Of a stretch of DNA of 64,000 nucleotides, positions 28,726 to 39,420 are shown one piece after another. The position numbers and the translations under genes are program-made. Source of the stretch: Tritrichomonas musculus (taxonomy: Eukaryota; Parabasalia; Tritrichomonadida; Tritrichomonadidae); contig JAPFFF010000002.1 in the NCBI GenBank assembly GCA_039105265.1, forward strand, positions 248,001 to 312,000, in the 5' to 3' direction. The notes below the pieces were generated by a model, which saw nothing but the letters and a program-made list of their open reading frames with translations, ran no database searches and was not told the origin of the DNA. Numbering within the stretch: position 1 is the first letter of the stretch; the number at the start of each line of letters is the position of its first letter.

Positions 28726-30667
28726 TTAAATCCTTGATTGCTTTAATTACAATTGCATAATGGTTTTATCATTCTGAAATCATATCAACAAAAATCATAT
28801 TAATTAATTTTTTAAAAAGCATACCAGTATGATTTAAAACATGATTTTTATAAGTTTGTTAAATGCTGGCTTTATGAAGGTTTAACGACTGAATTGGAGA
28901 TTTTTTGATAAAAAATACTTTAAAAAGAGGTAGTCCAGATCAAACTCTCCGATAAATACTTTAAAAAGAGGTAGTCCAGATCAAACTCTCCGATAAATTT
29001 TTTTTATTTTTTAATATATTTTATTATATCATATATAACGATAATAATTTAAACATATAAAGATTTTCATGTGGTTTTTATGAATATATTCTTAGATTAT
29101 ATAAAATAATAATTCAGAATATATTCGGTCAGAAAATATTTTAAAATAGTTAAATATCTTGGAAAATATTTGTTTTTTCAGAATACAAATATATAAAATA
29201 AAATTATAAATATTAATAAATTTTATTTATAAATTTTAATTGTCACAATGTGAATAATAATATTGTTATTGTTTTGTTTTTTCATAAACTGATGATATAT
29301 CTAATTAATTAGAATATATATAATATAAAAATATTGAAATACTGGAATATATGGCCAAATATTATATATATCATAAAAAATAAAGATGATCATATTTTTA
29401 TCGTTATCGTCAAATAATTGGCCATAACTGTTTATTAATTATTTTCGTTAATTTTTATTAAATTATCAACTTTTGGTAGCATATATTACATTTGTTTGAT
29501 GTTATTATATCGTTTTAAAATATTTTTACAGTAATTTTTAAATTTTTATATATGATCAAATATGAATCATTCATGAATAGAATTGATAATTTATTGGTTA
29601 AAATCAAAAGAATTTCCTTAAAAAATGATAATGATCATAAAATATTAGTTTTGTTTTATTAAATTATGTTATAAATGATTGAACACTAAAAAAAATGCTT
29701 TGATATCGACCTATGTAATCACAACATTTTATTATCCACTATCTATTTTTACCAATTATGTATAATATACTTATTCAAACAGCTGTTGTTATATTTTATT
29801 ATAACTTAATTTCTAAACAATACCTAAATTATATAGAAATATGCTTAAAAACATTTTATAAAAAATATCTTCTCAATGAATAAAAATATTTGTATTTACA
29901 GACAAATATAAAATATATTTTGCGATTATAAGATTTTTATATGAAACAATATATATGGTTAAATATAATTATAATTAAATTATTTTATATTTTTCAATAT
30001 TCACAATTAAAAACTTGAAATTATATGAAAAGAGAAAAAACAAAAAAATTGTTTGATAATTATATATATAATTTGTTTATAAATTTGTATCATTTTGTGA
30101 AAACATATTAATGATTCACTATAGTATAATATATATCAGTTTAAAAATATTTTATCGGAGATTGATTGAAAAAAAAGTGTTTTATGATTTTCATAAAGAA
30201 TCAAGTTTTTTTACTTCCAAAAGAGAAATTAATTGATAAAAATTATATACATTATGCAATACAATCAATAGATATGAAAAATATTATTTATAATCTAGGA
30301 TTTTCAATTTATGATGAAAATGTTGAATTATATGATTTTTGATCATTTCAAAAAAGTTTAATAAAACTTAAAAAAAAGTAATAAAATAGATAAAATAGGA
30401 TATAATAATTATTTTTATAATAATTGGATTCAACATTATCTTCATAATAAGCAAAAAAAGTTTATTTTTTCCAAAAAGACGTTAAGATGACTTTACTGGA
30501 CTACCTCTCTTTAAAAAGAGGTGGGAGAGCAAAAAAACTTACAAATGCATAGAATTTATTAAAATTAAAATATCTTGGTACTAGGTAAGCAGAGTGGACT
30601 TTTTGAGAGGGCATTCAAAAAATTGAATAATTTTTTAATTATTTTTCTTTCAAAAAAATTTTCGAAA
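28508..30667. other. AT-rich stretch with a possible 1.6-kb element
   Basis: A 41-bp unit is tandemly doubled at 28914-28995. Its 13-bp core AGAGGTAGTCCAG recurs inverted at 30496-30508, so 28926-30508 may be one element. A second partial inversion (about 28978-28997 against 30155-30175) complicates its limits. No coding frame is found. Confidence 0.45.
28914..28995. repeat. 41-bp tandem duplication
   Basis: Two identical 41-bp units in tandem, each containing AGAGGTAGTCCAG and AAACTCTCCGAT. Confidence 0.8.
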
Positions 30668-30952
30668 ATGTCATTCAAATTTCAGAGTTTTCTAAGTTTT
30701 TTGAGAAATCAAGAAATCAAAACATTAAATCTAAAGTTTAAAGAAGTTATTGATACTTATGCATTCACTGAAATTTCAGAAAAAAATTTTTCAGAAATAA
30801 ATTTGAGATTTTCACAAAATATTAAAGAATCAAATGTAATAATTATAAGTCATTTCAAAAAACAAGAAACAGGAAAATTATATCATTATTTTGTTTTAAG
30901 TTTTAAACGAACAATTTTAGTAATCAATGAAAAAAGATTTAAAATTCTGTAA
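30668..30952 (+). CDS. N-terminal part of the kinase/Sel1 gene, cut by a stop
   Basis: 94 codons from the ATG at 30668 (MSFKFQSFLSFLRNQ). The same reading frame continues past the TAA at 30950-30952 through LSQKEKLEICFLSNTKEIFD, straight into the ATG at 31034 of the kinase gene. The two were evidently one protein, with this part as its leading helical region. Whether the stop is real, a sequencing error or read through cannot be told from the sequence. Confidence 0.6.
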   Translation: MSFKFQSFLSFLRNQEIKTLNLKFKEVIDTYAFTEISEKNFSEINLRFSQNIKESNVIIISHFKKQETGKLYHYFVLSFKRTILVINEKRFKIL

Positions 30953-31033
30953 ATTTTTTTATCTCAGAAAGAAAAACTAGAAATTTGCTTTTTATCTAAT
31001 ACGAAAGAAATATTTGATGATATCAATGCTAAA

Positions 31034-32707
31034 ATGAGTGAAACAAAGATCAAATATAAAGAAATAACAAATGATGAAAATTTTGAAGATGAAATCAAAG
31101 AAATCAACTCCTATTTTTTTAAAATAAATTCCAAAAATTTCCAGTACAATGATATTTTACAGATTATTAAAAAAAGTATATCAGGATATTTAATAATCTG
31201 TAAAATAGAACCAAGAAAAATAACAAAAGATGAAATTATTGAATTAAGAGATATTGGAATGGGAAGTTTATCTAAAATTGTTTTAAGTTATTATATAGAA
31301 TATGAAAAATTAGTTGTAATTAAAAAATATATTTCACTAAATCCTGAAGTTGAGAAATTAATGAAACGAGAAATAGAAAATTATGAAGAAATTCAACATC
31401 CATTTATTCCAAAGTTTTATGGAAAAATTCAATACAATGATTTATCATATCCAGTAATTGAATTTATAAATGGAAAAACATTATTAAATACTAATTTTTC
31501 ACAATTTTCAGAAAGTGAAATATATGAAATTATTCTTCAAATGCTTTTAGTTATCAATTATCTCCATAATAAACATTTTATTTATCGAGATTTAAAACCA
31601 AACAATGTTATTATTGATGATAGCAAAACTCTTGTTTTGATTGATTTTGATATCAATAAAGCTCTTTATTATTTTTCACTTGTAGCAAACCAAAATTATC
31701 CACAAGCACAATATAATCTTGGAATAATTTATTATTCAGGCCAATATATTCCACGCGATATCAATAAATCTATTTATTATTATTCACTTGCTGCAAATCA
31801 AAATGATCCACAAGTACTATATAATCTTGGAATAATTTATGAAGAAGGCCAATATATTCCACGAGATATCAATAAATCTATTTATTATTATTCACTTGCT
31901 GCAAATCTAAAATATCCACTAGCTCAATTTAATCTTGGATTAATTTATTTTCTTGGAATAGGAGTAAATAAAAATATTAAAAAAGGTATTTATTGGATTA
32001 TTCAATCATCAAATAACGATTGTATTCAAGCTCATTTTGCACTTGGATTTTTATATCAAGAAGGAAAGTACATGAAACAAAATATTGAAGAATCAATTAA
32101 ATTATACAAGAAAGCATCATCATTCAATTACCAATATGCGAAAAACAATCTTGGAATTATTTACAAGAACAATAATGAAAATAAATATGACTATACAGTC
32201 TATTTTGAGGAAGCAATTCGACAAAAGAACGATCCAGTTTCTATGTACAATTTATCACATGCATACATATATGAATATCAAGATGAAAAATTAATTAATA
32301 AATCAATTGAATTATTAATAAAATCATCAAATCTTGGATTCAAACCATCTGAAGCATTATTAATCTTAATAATATTAAAAAGATTTTTTAGCAAACAAAC
32401 AAATGAAAAATATCAAATAAACAATATTAGACAAGAACTCTCAAAGTTAAAAATAGAAACAAGTGAAATAATATATTTGATTAATAATATTATTCAAGAG
32501 CAACAATTATATAAACAATCAACTTTCGAATATTATTATAAAAAATATGAAGAAATTGAATTCGTTTATGATTTGTATTTATCACCTGTTTGTATCAAAT
32601 ATTTATATAAAGAAGAAAAAGAGCTAAAACTTGAAGATTTTAAAGAAGAATATAATATTACATCAGCTTTTTATGAAGGATTTGGATATGATATCTATCA
32701 AAAGTGA
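31034..32707 (+). CDS. Protein kinase N-lobe fused to Sel1 repeats
   Basis: A 557-residue protein. Residues about 70-210 hold a kinase start: glycine loop GMGSLSKIV, VVIKKY lysine, IPKFYGKI, then the catalytic loop YRDLKPNNVIID. After LIDFD (the DFG position) the chain passes at once into ALYYFSLVANQ, a Sel1 unit. The activation loop, APE and whole C-lobe are therefore absent. About six Sel1 repeats follow (YYSLAANQN pattern); two are almost identical in DNA (QYIPRDINKSIYYYS). The key aspartate and lysine are present, but the fold is too short to be active. An internal deletion fusing kinase and Sel1 parts is the likely origin. The gene is in frame with 30668-30952 upstream. Confidence 0.78.
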   Translation: MSETKIKYKEITNDENFEDEIKEINSYFFKINSKNFQYNDILQIIKKSISGYLIICKIEPRKITKDEIIELRDIGMGSLSKIVLSYYIEYEKLVVIKKYISLNPEVEKLMKREIENYEEIQHPFIPKFYGKIQYNDLSYPVIEFINGKTLLNTNFSQFSESEIYEIILQMLLVINYLHNKHFIYRDLKPNNVIIDDSKTLVLIDFDINKALYYFSLVANQNYPQAQYNLGIIYYSGQYIPRDINKSIYYYSLAANQNDPQVLYNLGIIYEEGQYIPRDINKSIYYYSLAANLKYPLAQFNLGLIYFLGIGVNKNIKKGIYWIIQSSNNDCIQAHFALGFLYQEGKYMKQNIEESIKLYKKASSFNYQYAKNNLGIIYKNNNENKYDYTVYFEEAIRQKNDPVSMYNLSHAYIYEYQDEKLINKSIELLIKSSNLGFKPSEALLILIILKRFFSKQTNEKYQINNIRQELSKLKIETSEIIYLINNIIQEQQLYKQSTFEYYYKKYEEIEFVYDLYLSPVCIKYLYKEEKELKLEDFKEEYNITSAFYEGFGYDIYQK

Positions 32708-33323
32708 TAATTTTATTATCATTAGCTTGTTCCAAACTCAATAACACCATTGTAAAAATTTACTATGTTTTTATTATCATTATAAAACGCTCAGAGAGCT
32801 CTTATATACATAAAATTCACTTTTGGCAGGTATTTTCAAACAGAGCTTATATATAAGATTGTTTATTATGGATTTTAAACATCTCATTATATACTAAATA
32901 TTTTATGCAAATTATAGATAATTAAATTTTTGTGACTATTTATTATTTAATTGGTATGATTATTAAAAAATAAATAAAGATAAATACCAAGGAAAGTTAA
33001 AAATTATATTATTTTCTTTTTCTCAAAAAATTCAATTAGTCTAATTAAATTCAACTAGTCAAATTAAATGAACTTCGCCAACTTTTTGTATATCTTTAAA
33101 TAAAAATTTAAATTTTTCTATATTTTTTATTTTTAAGCTTGAATCATCTTAAATTAAAATATATATTTATATTTAAAATTAATTGTATTAAAATTCATAT
33201 ATTTATTGTATTTATATAATTATTAAAATATATATATTAATTTCAAAAGCAATTATTGATTCTAAATTGATATATTTTATTTTTATTTTTAAATTATTTT
33301 TCAATGCTTTCAATAAAATACAA
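32708..33323. other. Intergenic stretch upstream of the aquaporin gene
   Basis: AT-rich, no gene seen. The short sequence TTTCAATGCTTTCAATAAAA lies about 25 bases before the aquaporin ATG and could include a TCA-type initiator; this is weak. Confidence 0.5.
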
Positions 33324-34085
33324 ATGAATTTATTAAAGAAAGGTATTGCAGAAGCAATCGGGACCTTTGTTCTTGTATTCTTTGCCTGTGGTGTAGCTGC
33401 TTTGACAGGTGGAAGTTTGGTTGCAACAGCTCTTACTTTTGGATTGGTCATCGTTGCGATGGCTTATTCAATCGGTCGAATTTCAGGATGCCACATCAAC
33501 CCTGCTGTATCACTGGGAGTTCTTATAGTTAAGCGTATGACCTTAATAGAATTTTTAGTTTACTTTATAGCCCAGATAATAGGTGGCTTTATTGGCGGCG
33601 TTGCTATTTTTGGGATTGCTAAAATGGGCGACATTAAGTTTGCAGGGAACGCCTGCAACTCAGCTCTCGGATATTCAGGCGATTTTGGGAAGATTACAGC
33701 CGGCGGTTATATCGGATCTCTCCTTATAGAAATCATTCTTACGCTAGTATTTGTATACGTTATCATAAATGTAACCACCGAAAATTCAGGGTCAGGCAAA
33801 TTGGCAGGATTAATCATCGGTTTAACACTCACTCTTGTTCATCTCTTAGGAATTGGATTCACTGGAACAAGCGTCAACCCTGCAAGAAGCATCGCAACAG
33901 CAGTGGCAGACGTAATTTATAACGGAAATACAGACCCACTCGCTCAGGTGTGGATTTTCATTGTGGCACCTTTGGTTGGCGCTGCTCTTGCGGCTCTGCT
34001 TTTCAAATTCCTTCACACAGAAATGGATGATTCATACGACAATAATGAAGTAACTACTGACGCAAGTATAAGGACAGTAAATTAG
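33324..34085 (+). CDS. Aquaporin (MIP family), bacterial AqpZ-like
   Basis: A 253-residue water channel from the ATG at 33324. It has six membrane segments and the two pore loops HINPAVS (NPA at 59-61) and TSVNPARS (NPA at 185-187). The selectivity-filter residues fit the water-specific AqpZ pattern: Phe in ALTFG, His in LVHLLG, Thr before SVNPAR, and Arg after NPA. It acts in a membrane, passing water by osmosis. Base composition and codon use differ sharply from the neighbours (far more G and C, with codons such as GGC and GCC). The sequence also looks closer to bacterial channels than to eukaryotic ones. I infer acquisition from a bacterium. A hydrophilic C-terminal tail (residues ~225-253) is present. 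No intron, and it looks intact. Confidence 0.92.
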   Translation: MNLLKKGIAEAIGTFVLVFFACGVAALTGGSLVATALTFGLVIVAMAYSIGRISGCHINPAVSLGVLIVKRMTLIEFLVYFIAQIIGGFIGGVAIFGIAKMGDIKFAGNACNSALGYSGDFGKITAGGYIGSLLIEIILTLVFVYVIINVTTENSGSGKLAGLIIGLTLTLVHLLGIGFTGTSVNPARSIATAVADVIYNGNTDPLAQVWIFIVAPLVGAALAALLFKFLHTEMDDSYDNNEVTTDASIRTVN

Positions 34086-34169
34086 TTGTGAAGATAGAAA
34101 ACTTGGGCTTTTTAAATGAATTTTAGTGATCATCCTAGATAAAATATAGTTTGAAATTATTGTACTATT

Positions 34170-34204
<35 letters not shown>

Positions 34205-34330
34205 TCATTTCAATCTATTCTAGAGTTTATTCAGGTCGTTTTTCTCATCGAAAAATGCCAACATTCAGTACAAATACACATTTCTAACATTATTTATTAT
34301 CAATTATTTAATCCAATAGATATTGTTCAG
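34086..34330. other. 3' flank of the aquaporin gene
   Basis: Contains a ~33-base poly-T run (34170-34203) and nothing else recognised. Confidence 0.5.
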
Positions 34331-34336
34331 TATTCA

Positions 34337-34670
34337 AGAAGATGAAGAAAATGAAAATGAAAAAAAAAAAAAAAGATGATGAAGAAGATGAAGATGAAAA
34401 AAAAGATGAAGAAGATGAAGATGATGAAGATGAAAAAAAAAAAAGATGAAGAAGATGAAGATGAAGATGAAAAAAAAGATGATGATGATGAAGATGAAAA
34501 AAAAAGATGAAGAAGAAAATGAAAAAAATGAAGATGAAAAAAAAGATGAAGAAGAAGATGAAGAAAATGAAAAAAATGATGATGAAGATTAAAAAAAAAA
34601 GTGAAGAAAAAAATGAAGAAAATGAAAAAAAATGAAGAAAATGAAGATGAAGAAGATGAAGAAAATGAAA
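34337..34670 (+). repeat. GAA/GAT-rich simple repeat
   Basis: Imperfect (GAA/GAT/AAA)n sequence encodes runs of Glu, Asp and Lys in forward frames and Phe/Ser/His in reverse frames. The long reverse frames here are artefacts of composition. It joins directly to the GT8-like remnant. Confidence 0.85.
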
Positions 34671-34675
34671 AAACT

Positions 34676-35107
34676 TTTGCAGGTGCAACAAAAACAGATA
34701 TGACATATCGTTGGATCATTTCTGGTGTCATTTTATACAATTTGAAAGAATTAAGAAATTAAAATCAAAGTCACTGGGATTGTGCTGATGAAAGAATTTG
34801 TTGCTTGGATGATCTGTGGCATACAAAATGTCATCCAATTAATAAAGTTTATGATCTTCCTTTAAGATTTAACTTAGATTTTGACGAAATAAAAATGAGG
34901 ACGAAATCAAATGAACAAATTTTTGAAGAAAAAAATGCTTGCATCATCCATTTGAAAGATCATGGACATAAGTTATATGATTTGAATAATAAAAATCAAA
35001 TTCCTTATTTACGTGCAATTTCATATAATAAAGAAGCAATTGTAATGATGGAAAAATTGTTTGATATAAAAGAATCAATCGAAAAAATGATAAAAAATAC
35101 AAATTAA
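34676..35107 (+). pseudogene. Possible GT8-type glycosyltransferase C-terminal fragment
   Basis: One frame reads ATKTDMTYRWIISGVILYNL and KELRN, an in-frame stop at about 34760, then WDCADERICCLDDLWHTK, KVYDLPLRFNLDF, NACIIHLKDHG and on to the stop at 35105. NSGVxxYNLKxLR, DxDxLN, LPLRxN and IIH blocks in that order are what GT8-family transferases show. The assignment rests on this resemblance only. The N-terminal catalytic DxD region is absent, so this is a remnant. Confidence 0.4.
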
Positions 35108-35328
35108 TTCATATAACTTATTTGAATTTTTTTTATCATTTTTTTAGCTCAATTACAGTCGACACAAGAGCTCAATAATAGAAGCCATTTGTTAAGACCA
35201 ATTTAGATCATTATAACAATCATAATTTATTAATTATTAATGACACTCAATTATTCTGCATGTGCATCTGTTTAAATTGTAATATAAAAATTATTTAGAA
35301 TTTAATTTTTTATTAAAAATAAAAATAC

Positions 35329-35925
35329 TTAAATATTAGAAATAACGTCGATAATTACTTTTTGAATAATATTTCTGACACGTAGTTTGTCATCAACATG
35401 ACCTATTTCTGACACGTAGAATAAATTATTTTTATTTTCTTCGGTATAAATTTGAATTCCACTTATGAAAATGTTTTTTTTTTTTTCTCTCAATCTTTGA
35501 TTAAAATAGTGAGATACTTATTTTGTTGAGGGGAGTCATCTTTAAATCCTCAATTAATTCCATGAGCACAATATCATCTGCAATATGAATAACGACATGA
35601 TTACAATCTTTTCTTCATATTATTTTAATAATATGCAATGACCAAATCTTCAGTTCCATCATTTCCACTTCCACAAGGTTTTTATGTAGACATGAATTCA
35701 ACCAATTTATCAACATCATCAGTTAATTGGAAATATTCTGTTTTATCACTATGATCTTTAATTGGATCTCTATAAAAAATTGCACCAAATCTTAAATCAT
35801 TAGTTGGAAATTGCCTTTTTAATTCTAGTTCAATATTTTTGTTTTTTTCATTGGCTCCTTTTCGCCATCGAAACATCGATTCTGTTGCATCTAAACAAAA
35901 ACAATATCAAAGCAATTGTTTTGCT
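35329..35925 (-). pseudogene. vWA-domain (alpha-kinase VWKA-like) fragment
   Basis: Reverse-strand pieces read FDIVFV, LDATESMFRW, DLRFGAIFYRDP, FQLTDDVDKLVEFMST, CGSGNDGTEDL, HIADDIVLMELI and GIQIYTEENKNN. This is the order of a von Willebrand A domain of the kind joined to alpha-kinases (xDxSxS-like start, YRD, GGG-DxPED region). Frame changes and in-frame stops separate the pieces (at least four). The domain begins abruptly at about 35925, where a CK1 fragment starts on the other strand. Confidence 0.7.
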
Positions 35926-36620
35926 TATATTTATGATATAGGAGAAACAGAGAATTTTACTTACTATGTTTCTGAATTACTAGGTCCATCTTTAGATCTA
36001 ATGGTTAATAGACAAGAAGATGACTCAGCCAGTCAATCAATTAATTTTATAAGCATTCAAAATTTTTTTGAAAAACTTTTTCAATTCAATTTCAATTAAA
36101 AACAAAAATAATCTATTTCAAAAAGCTGACATCTCTAACAAAATGATTAAAAATAAATTAGAAATTATTGCAAACAAGTTCAAAGTAAAAACTAATAATG
36201 ATCTAAATCAATGCAAGAAAAAATTGCTTTCATTTTGTTTCAATAACAATTATTCTCAAAAAGATAAATCTTCAAATAAAAAAAATAATAGAAAAGAAAA
36301 TAGGTTTACAAAGAAAAATACTCATCATTTCAAGGGAACTTATAAATATGCTTCTTACAATTCTTTAAATGGAGGAACTACAGGACCTCGAGATGATCTA
36401 ATTTCTTGGTTTTATTCAATACTTGAAATCTATTCTGGATCATCTATACTTCCTTGGGAACCACTAGCTCAAGAAATAATGGCTAATCGAAATGATGTGT
36501 TTACTGACTCAAACATAACATCAGATTCTGCGTGCAATTCTAATATTGATAGATCACCCTTAATAAAGATGAAAAAGATGAAAGATTATTTTGATTTATG
36601 GACAGATTTTTTAGGCAGGA
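35926..36620 (+). pseudogene. Casein kinase 1-like kinase fragment
   Basis: Forward frames read CFAYIYDIGETENF, YYVSELLGPSLDLM, and after a frame change HHFKGTYKYASYNSLNG, GPRDDLISWFYSILEI and PWEPL. ELLGPSL and RDDL are hallmark CK1 motifs. The N-lobe is missing and the part with the catalytic and DFG motifs is replaced by low-complexity Lys/Asn sequence, so it is dead. It abuts the reverse-strand vWA fragment. Confidence 0.78.
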
Positions 36621-36682
36621 TTTTCGCTTACCGTCCAGGTATCACCTACGCCGTCACTGTAGACAAAATATCCACGTACTAG

Positions 36683-37364
36683 TTGGTCTAAAATGACTAC
36701 TTGACCGTCACTGAATCCTAGTTGGTCTAAAATGACATTGTATATGAAAAATTAAAAAAAGGCTTGTTGTTTAAATTAATTTTTCGTTTAATAGAAAAAA
36801 AATATTATTACAGCTTCATTTTAAAGGGAACAGACCCCTCAATTGAGGTATTGCTTAAAGGTGTTATTTTTACAATCAAAAAAATGTAACTTTTTTTTGC
36901 TATTTTTACAATCAAAAAAATGTAACTTTATTTAGTAAAAAATTTGAATAAAATTTAATTTTTTTTTCAAGCATTGGCTAATTATTTTTAATTGAAAAAT
37001 CATTTATTACGATTTCATTTTCAATTATTATTGATCGTGATACTTTATAATTTGAATCTATATTTGGGCATAAAATTTCTGAGTTTTTTGATCGCTTAAA
37101 GGTAAAAAAAAATCCGTTACACCTTTAAGCGATCATTTTTGACCTATAAATGGTTAATTAACCGTTTCCCTTATGGGTGTAACCGCCATATTATCGACGG
37201 TTACACCCATAAGCGATCAAAAAAGGTGAATTCATACTTATTTATTTGACCTAGTTTTCCTTAAAAGTTAGGCCAAATATTTCATAAACCAACAATCTTT
37301 TTTTTAACAAAACAAAACAAAGAATATAAATTAATGCAAAAACAAAATCAACAGCAACGATAAA
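36683..37364. other. Non-coding stretch inside a TA-flanked element
   Basis: It holds two copies of CTAGTTGGTCTAAAATGAC (near 36679 and 36717), a 36-bp direct duplication (36865-36930) containing TTACAATCAAAAAAATGTAA, and the foldback at 37084-37224. No gene is seen. Confidence 0.6.
37084..37224. repeat. 141-bp nested foldback
   Basis: The outer arms TTTTTTGATCGCTTA (37084-37098) and their exact inverse (37210-37224) enclose two internal hairpins: 37089-37103 with 37121-37135 (15 bp), and 37170-37185 with 37198-37213 (16 bp). It could fold as a cruciform or as two stem-loops. Confidence 0.8.
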
Positions 37365-37830
37365 ATATACTTTATATTGCATCATTCGAAGAAGATGAAG
37401 ATATAGAAAATGAATTCCAAGAAGACGTTCTAGTACTTGCTGATGGAGAAGAAGATCTCTCAAAGAAGATTAATGAACTCAGAAATAAAAAACTTGAAAC
37501 AAGATAACAAATAGACATTTATCAAAATATATATCAGACTGCCAAAACTGAACTCATGAAAACAAGAAGCAAAAATGCAATTCCTCAAGATTATATTGAA
37601 GAAATTTTTGATGTTTTTTTATTCGAAGATCCTTCAAAATTGCATTTTTTATCTTCCAAAGTTAATGATCCATATTTATTCAATACAGACTGCGAAATGT
37701 TTGTTGAGCTGTTTCTACTTTATTCATACTCATTTGCTACAGAATTGACCGTTGAAAGGTATTTATCGATTCACAAATATGTTCATAGCAACAAAATGAC
37801 AAATATATCAAAGTGCAAATGCAGCTACAT
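37365..37830 (+). pseudogene. Gene fragment, possibly RasGEF N-terminal domain
   Basis: A frame with one internal stop near 37505 reads FEEDEDIENEFQEDV, then from the ATG at 37556 DYIEEIFDVFLFEDP, NTDCEMFVELFLLYSYSF and VERYLSIHKYVHSN before running into poly-A. The block resembles the RasGEF_N helix pair (xxFxxxFLLxYRSF, then ERY). Support is modest. It is truncated at both ends. Confidence 0.35.
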
Positions 37831-37837
37831 CAACCAT

Positions 37838-37880
<43 letters not shown>

Positions 37881-37890
37881 AAAATAAAAT

Positions 37891-38832
37891 CACTCAATCC
37901 ACTTTTGCTAAAAACTACAAACGCTCAATTTGGATGTTCACAAGTGGATTTGCATGCCATTCTGTGTTAATCCAAATGTTAACCATATAAACAAGCCTAG
38001 TCTTTGAGATTTTAAATAGGTCAGTCTACTCATCATAATATCTAAATATATTTTGTTAACTTTTTGTTCAACTTGTTCAAAATCGTTTATAAGCAGAGTA
38101 TCATTCATGAAACATTTTTCGTATATTAAATCAAACCAGAGTTGAAAGGAAATTATAAAAAAGATATCATTAAATCGATAAAAGATAAATTAACGTACAA
38201 AAAAAAAATTTATAAGTTGTTAATTTTTGTTAAAACCATGTTTTTCTTGTTTAATTTCAAAATTACTAAATATATCGTAGCTAAAACATAATCATGTCAA
38301 AAAAATGTTTTTTTTGCCAATTATTATTTAATAAAAATAATCAATTATAATTCATTTTTTATTAAATATAAAATATATTATAATATACATTATATATAAA
38401 ATAAAAATCATATTTTTTGATTTTTGAAATGCAAAATGAGGAGGAAAAAAGTTTTCATTCATGAAAAAAATTGAAAAAAATAAACATTAAAAATTTAACT
38501 TTTTAAAGTATCATATAAATAATATCAATTCAAATTTCAATGATTTAAAATTTAATTTTTAACTTTTTGATATAAAATTTATCTGTAATTTTATTTGATT
38601 GTTTTTTTTAAAAAATGATTTTTAAGTGATGATTTTAATATTTTTAATATCAATGATAAAAATAATTTAAAAAAATTAACATTGTGGAAATAAACAAAAA
38701 AATATCTCTGTAGAGTAATAAGCTATAATAATAAGGCAAAATACAAATAATACAAGGCAAAATACAAAATTGAATAGTTTTGTAGTGCTACAAAAATACT
38801 GTATTTTTTTTGTAGTAAAAGTGGATTGAGTG
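37891..38832. mobile_element. 942-bp unit with ~19-bp inverted ends
   Basis: CACTCAATCCACTTTTGCT and its inverse (one mismatch) bound AT-rich non-coding DNA. The flanks AATAAAAT and AATAAATA may be an imperfect 8-bp target duplication. It is nested inside the element at 36811-39036. Confidence 0.6.
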
Positions 38833-39036
38833 AATAAATAAAACATGAAATATATTTGTTTTTATTTTAAAATTTTTTATAATTTATAATTGTATTCAAA
38901 ATAATCGTTTTATTTTTCAATTTTTTGAATACATTTATGAACAAATATACTATCAAATTATTTGATAAAAATATGGTTATATTTTTTCTCATTGATAAAA
39001 GGTGTTTTTTTAACTCATCCCTCTAAAATGAAGCTG

Positions 39037-39420
39037 TAAATATTATTCTTTTTACATTCTATATTTTTGATAATAATAAGAAAAAATTATTTTGTCAAAG
39101 AGATATTTCATTTTAAATTTTGATAAAAATTTGGCCTTAACGATCAAAAACATAGTCCAAAAAATGTAACCATTTTTTTGTCAAATTTTTATGATAGAAA
39201 AAATTAATTTCTAAATATGAAAAAAAATCTTTTTATGAAATAATGTACATAACCGCCGAAGCTTCTGCAGTTCCAAATAAAATATAATTAATTTAAATAT
39301 TTATAAAAATTAGTAGATATAATAATTGATTATTAGACCATTTAATCTCATAAAATATTTGAATGCTACTATTGAAAAATATAAAACAAGACATTCAAAA
39401 TTAAAATTTTATTTGTTATC
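39037..39420. other. Intergenic stretch before the BspA-like gene
   Basis: AT-rich sequence with no gene or repeat that I can support. It contains a CATAACCGCCGAAG word similar to others near the foldbacks. Confidence 0.5.

Larger units (their letters stand above)
36811..39036. mobile_element. 2.2-kb TA-flanked inverted-repeat element
   Basis: CAGCTTCATTTTAAAGGGA at 36811-36829 is repeated inverted at 39018-39036 with one mismatch, and TA lies outside each end. It has grown by nesting: a foldback at 37084-37224, a gene fragment at 37365-37830, and an inverted-repeat unit at 37891-38832. No transposase frame remains. The ends begin CAGCT like those of the element at 4191. Confidence 0.7.

Noticed and set aside
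34308-34740. Two long reverse-strand frames rich in Phe, Ser and His
   Set aside because: They are reverse readings of a GAA/GAT simple repeat; composition alone keeps them open.
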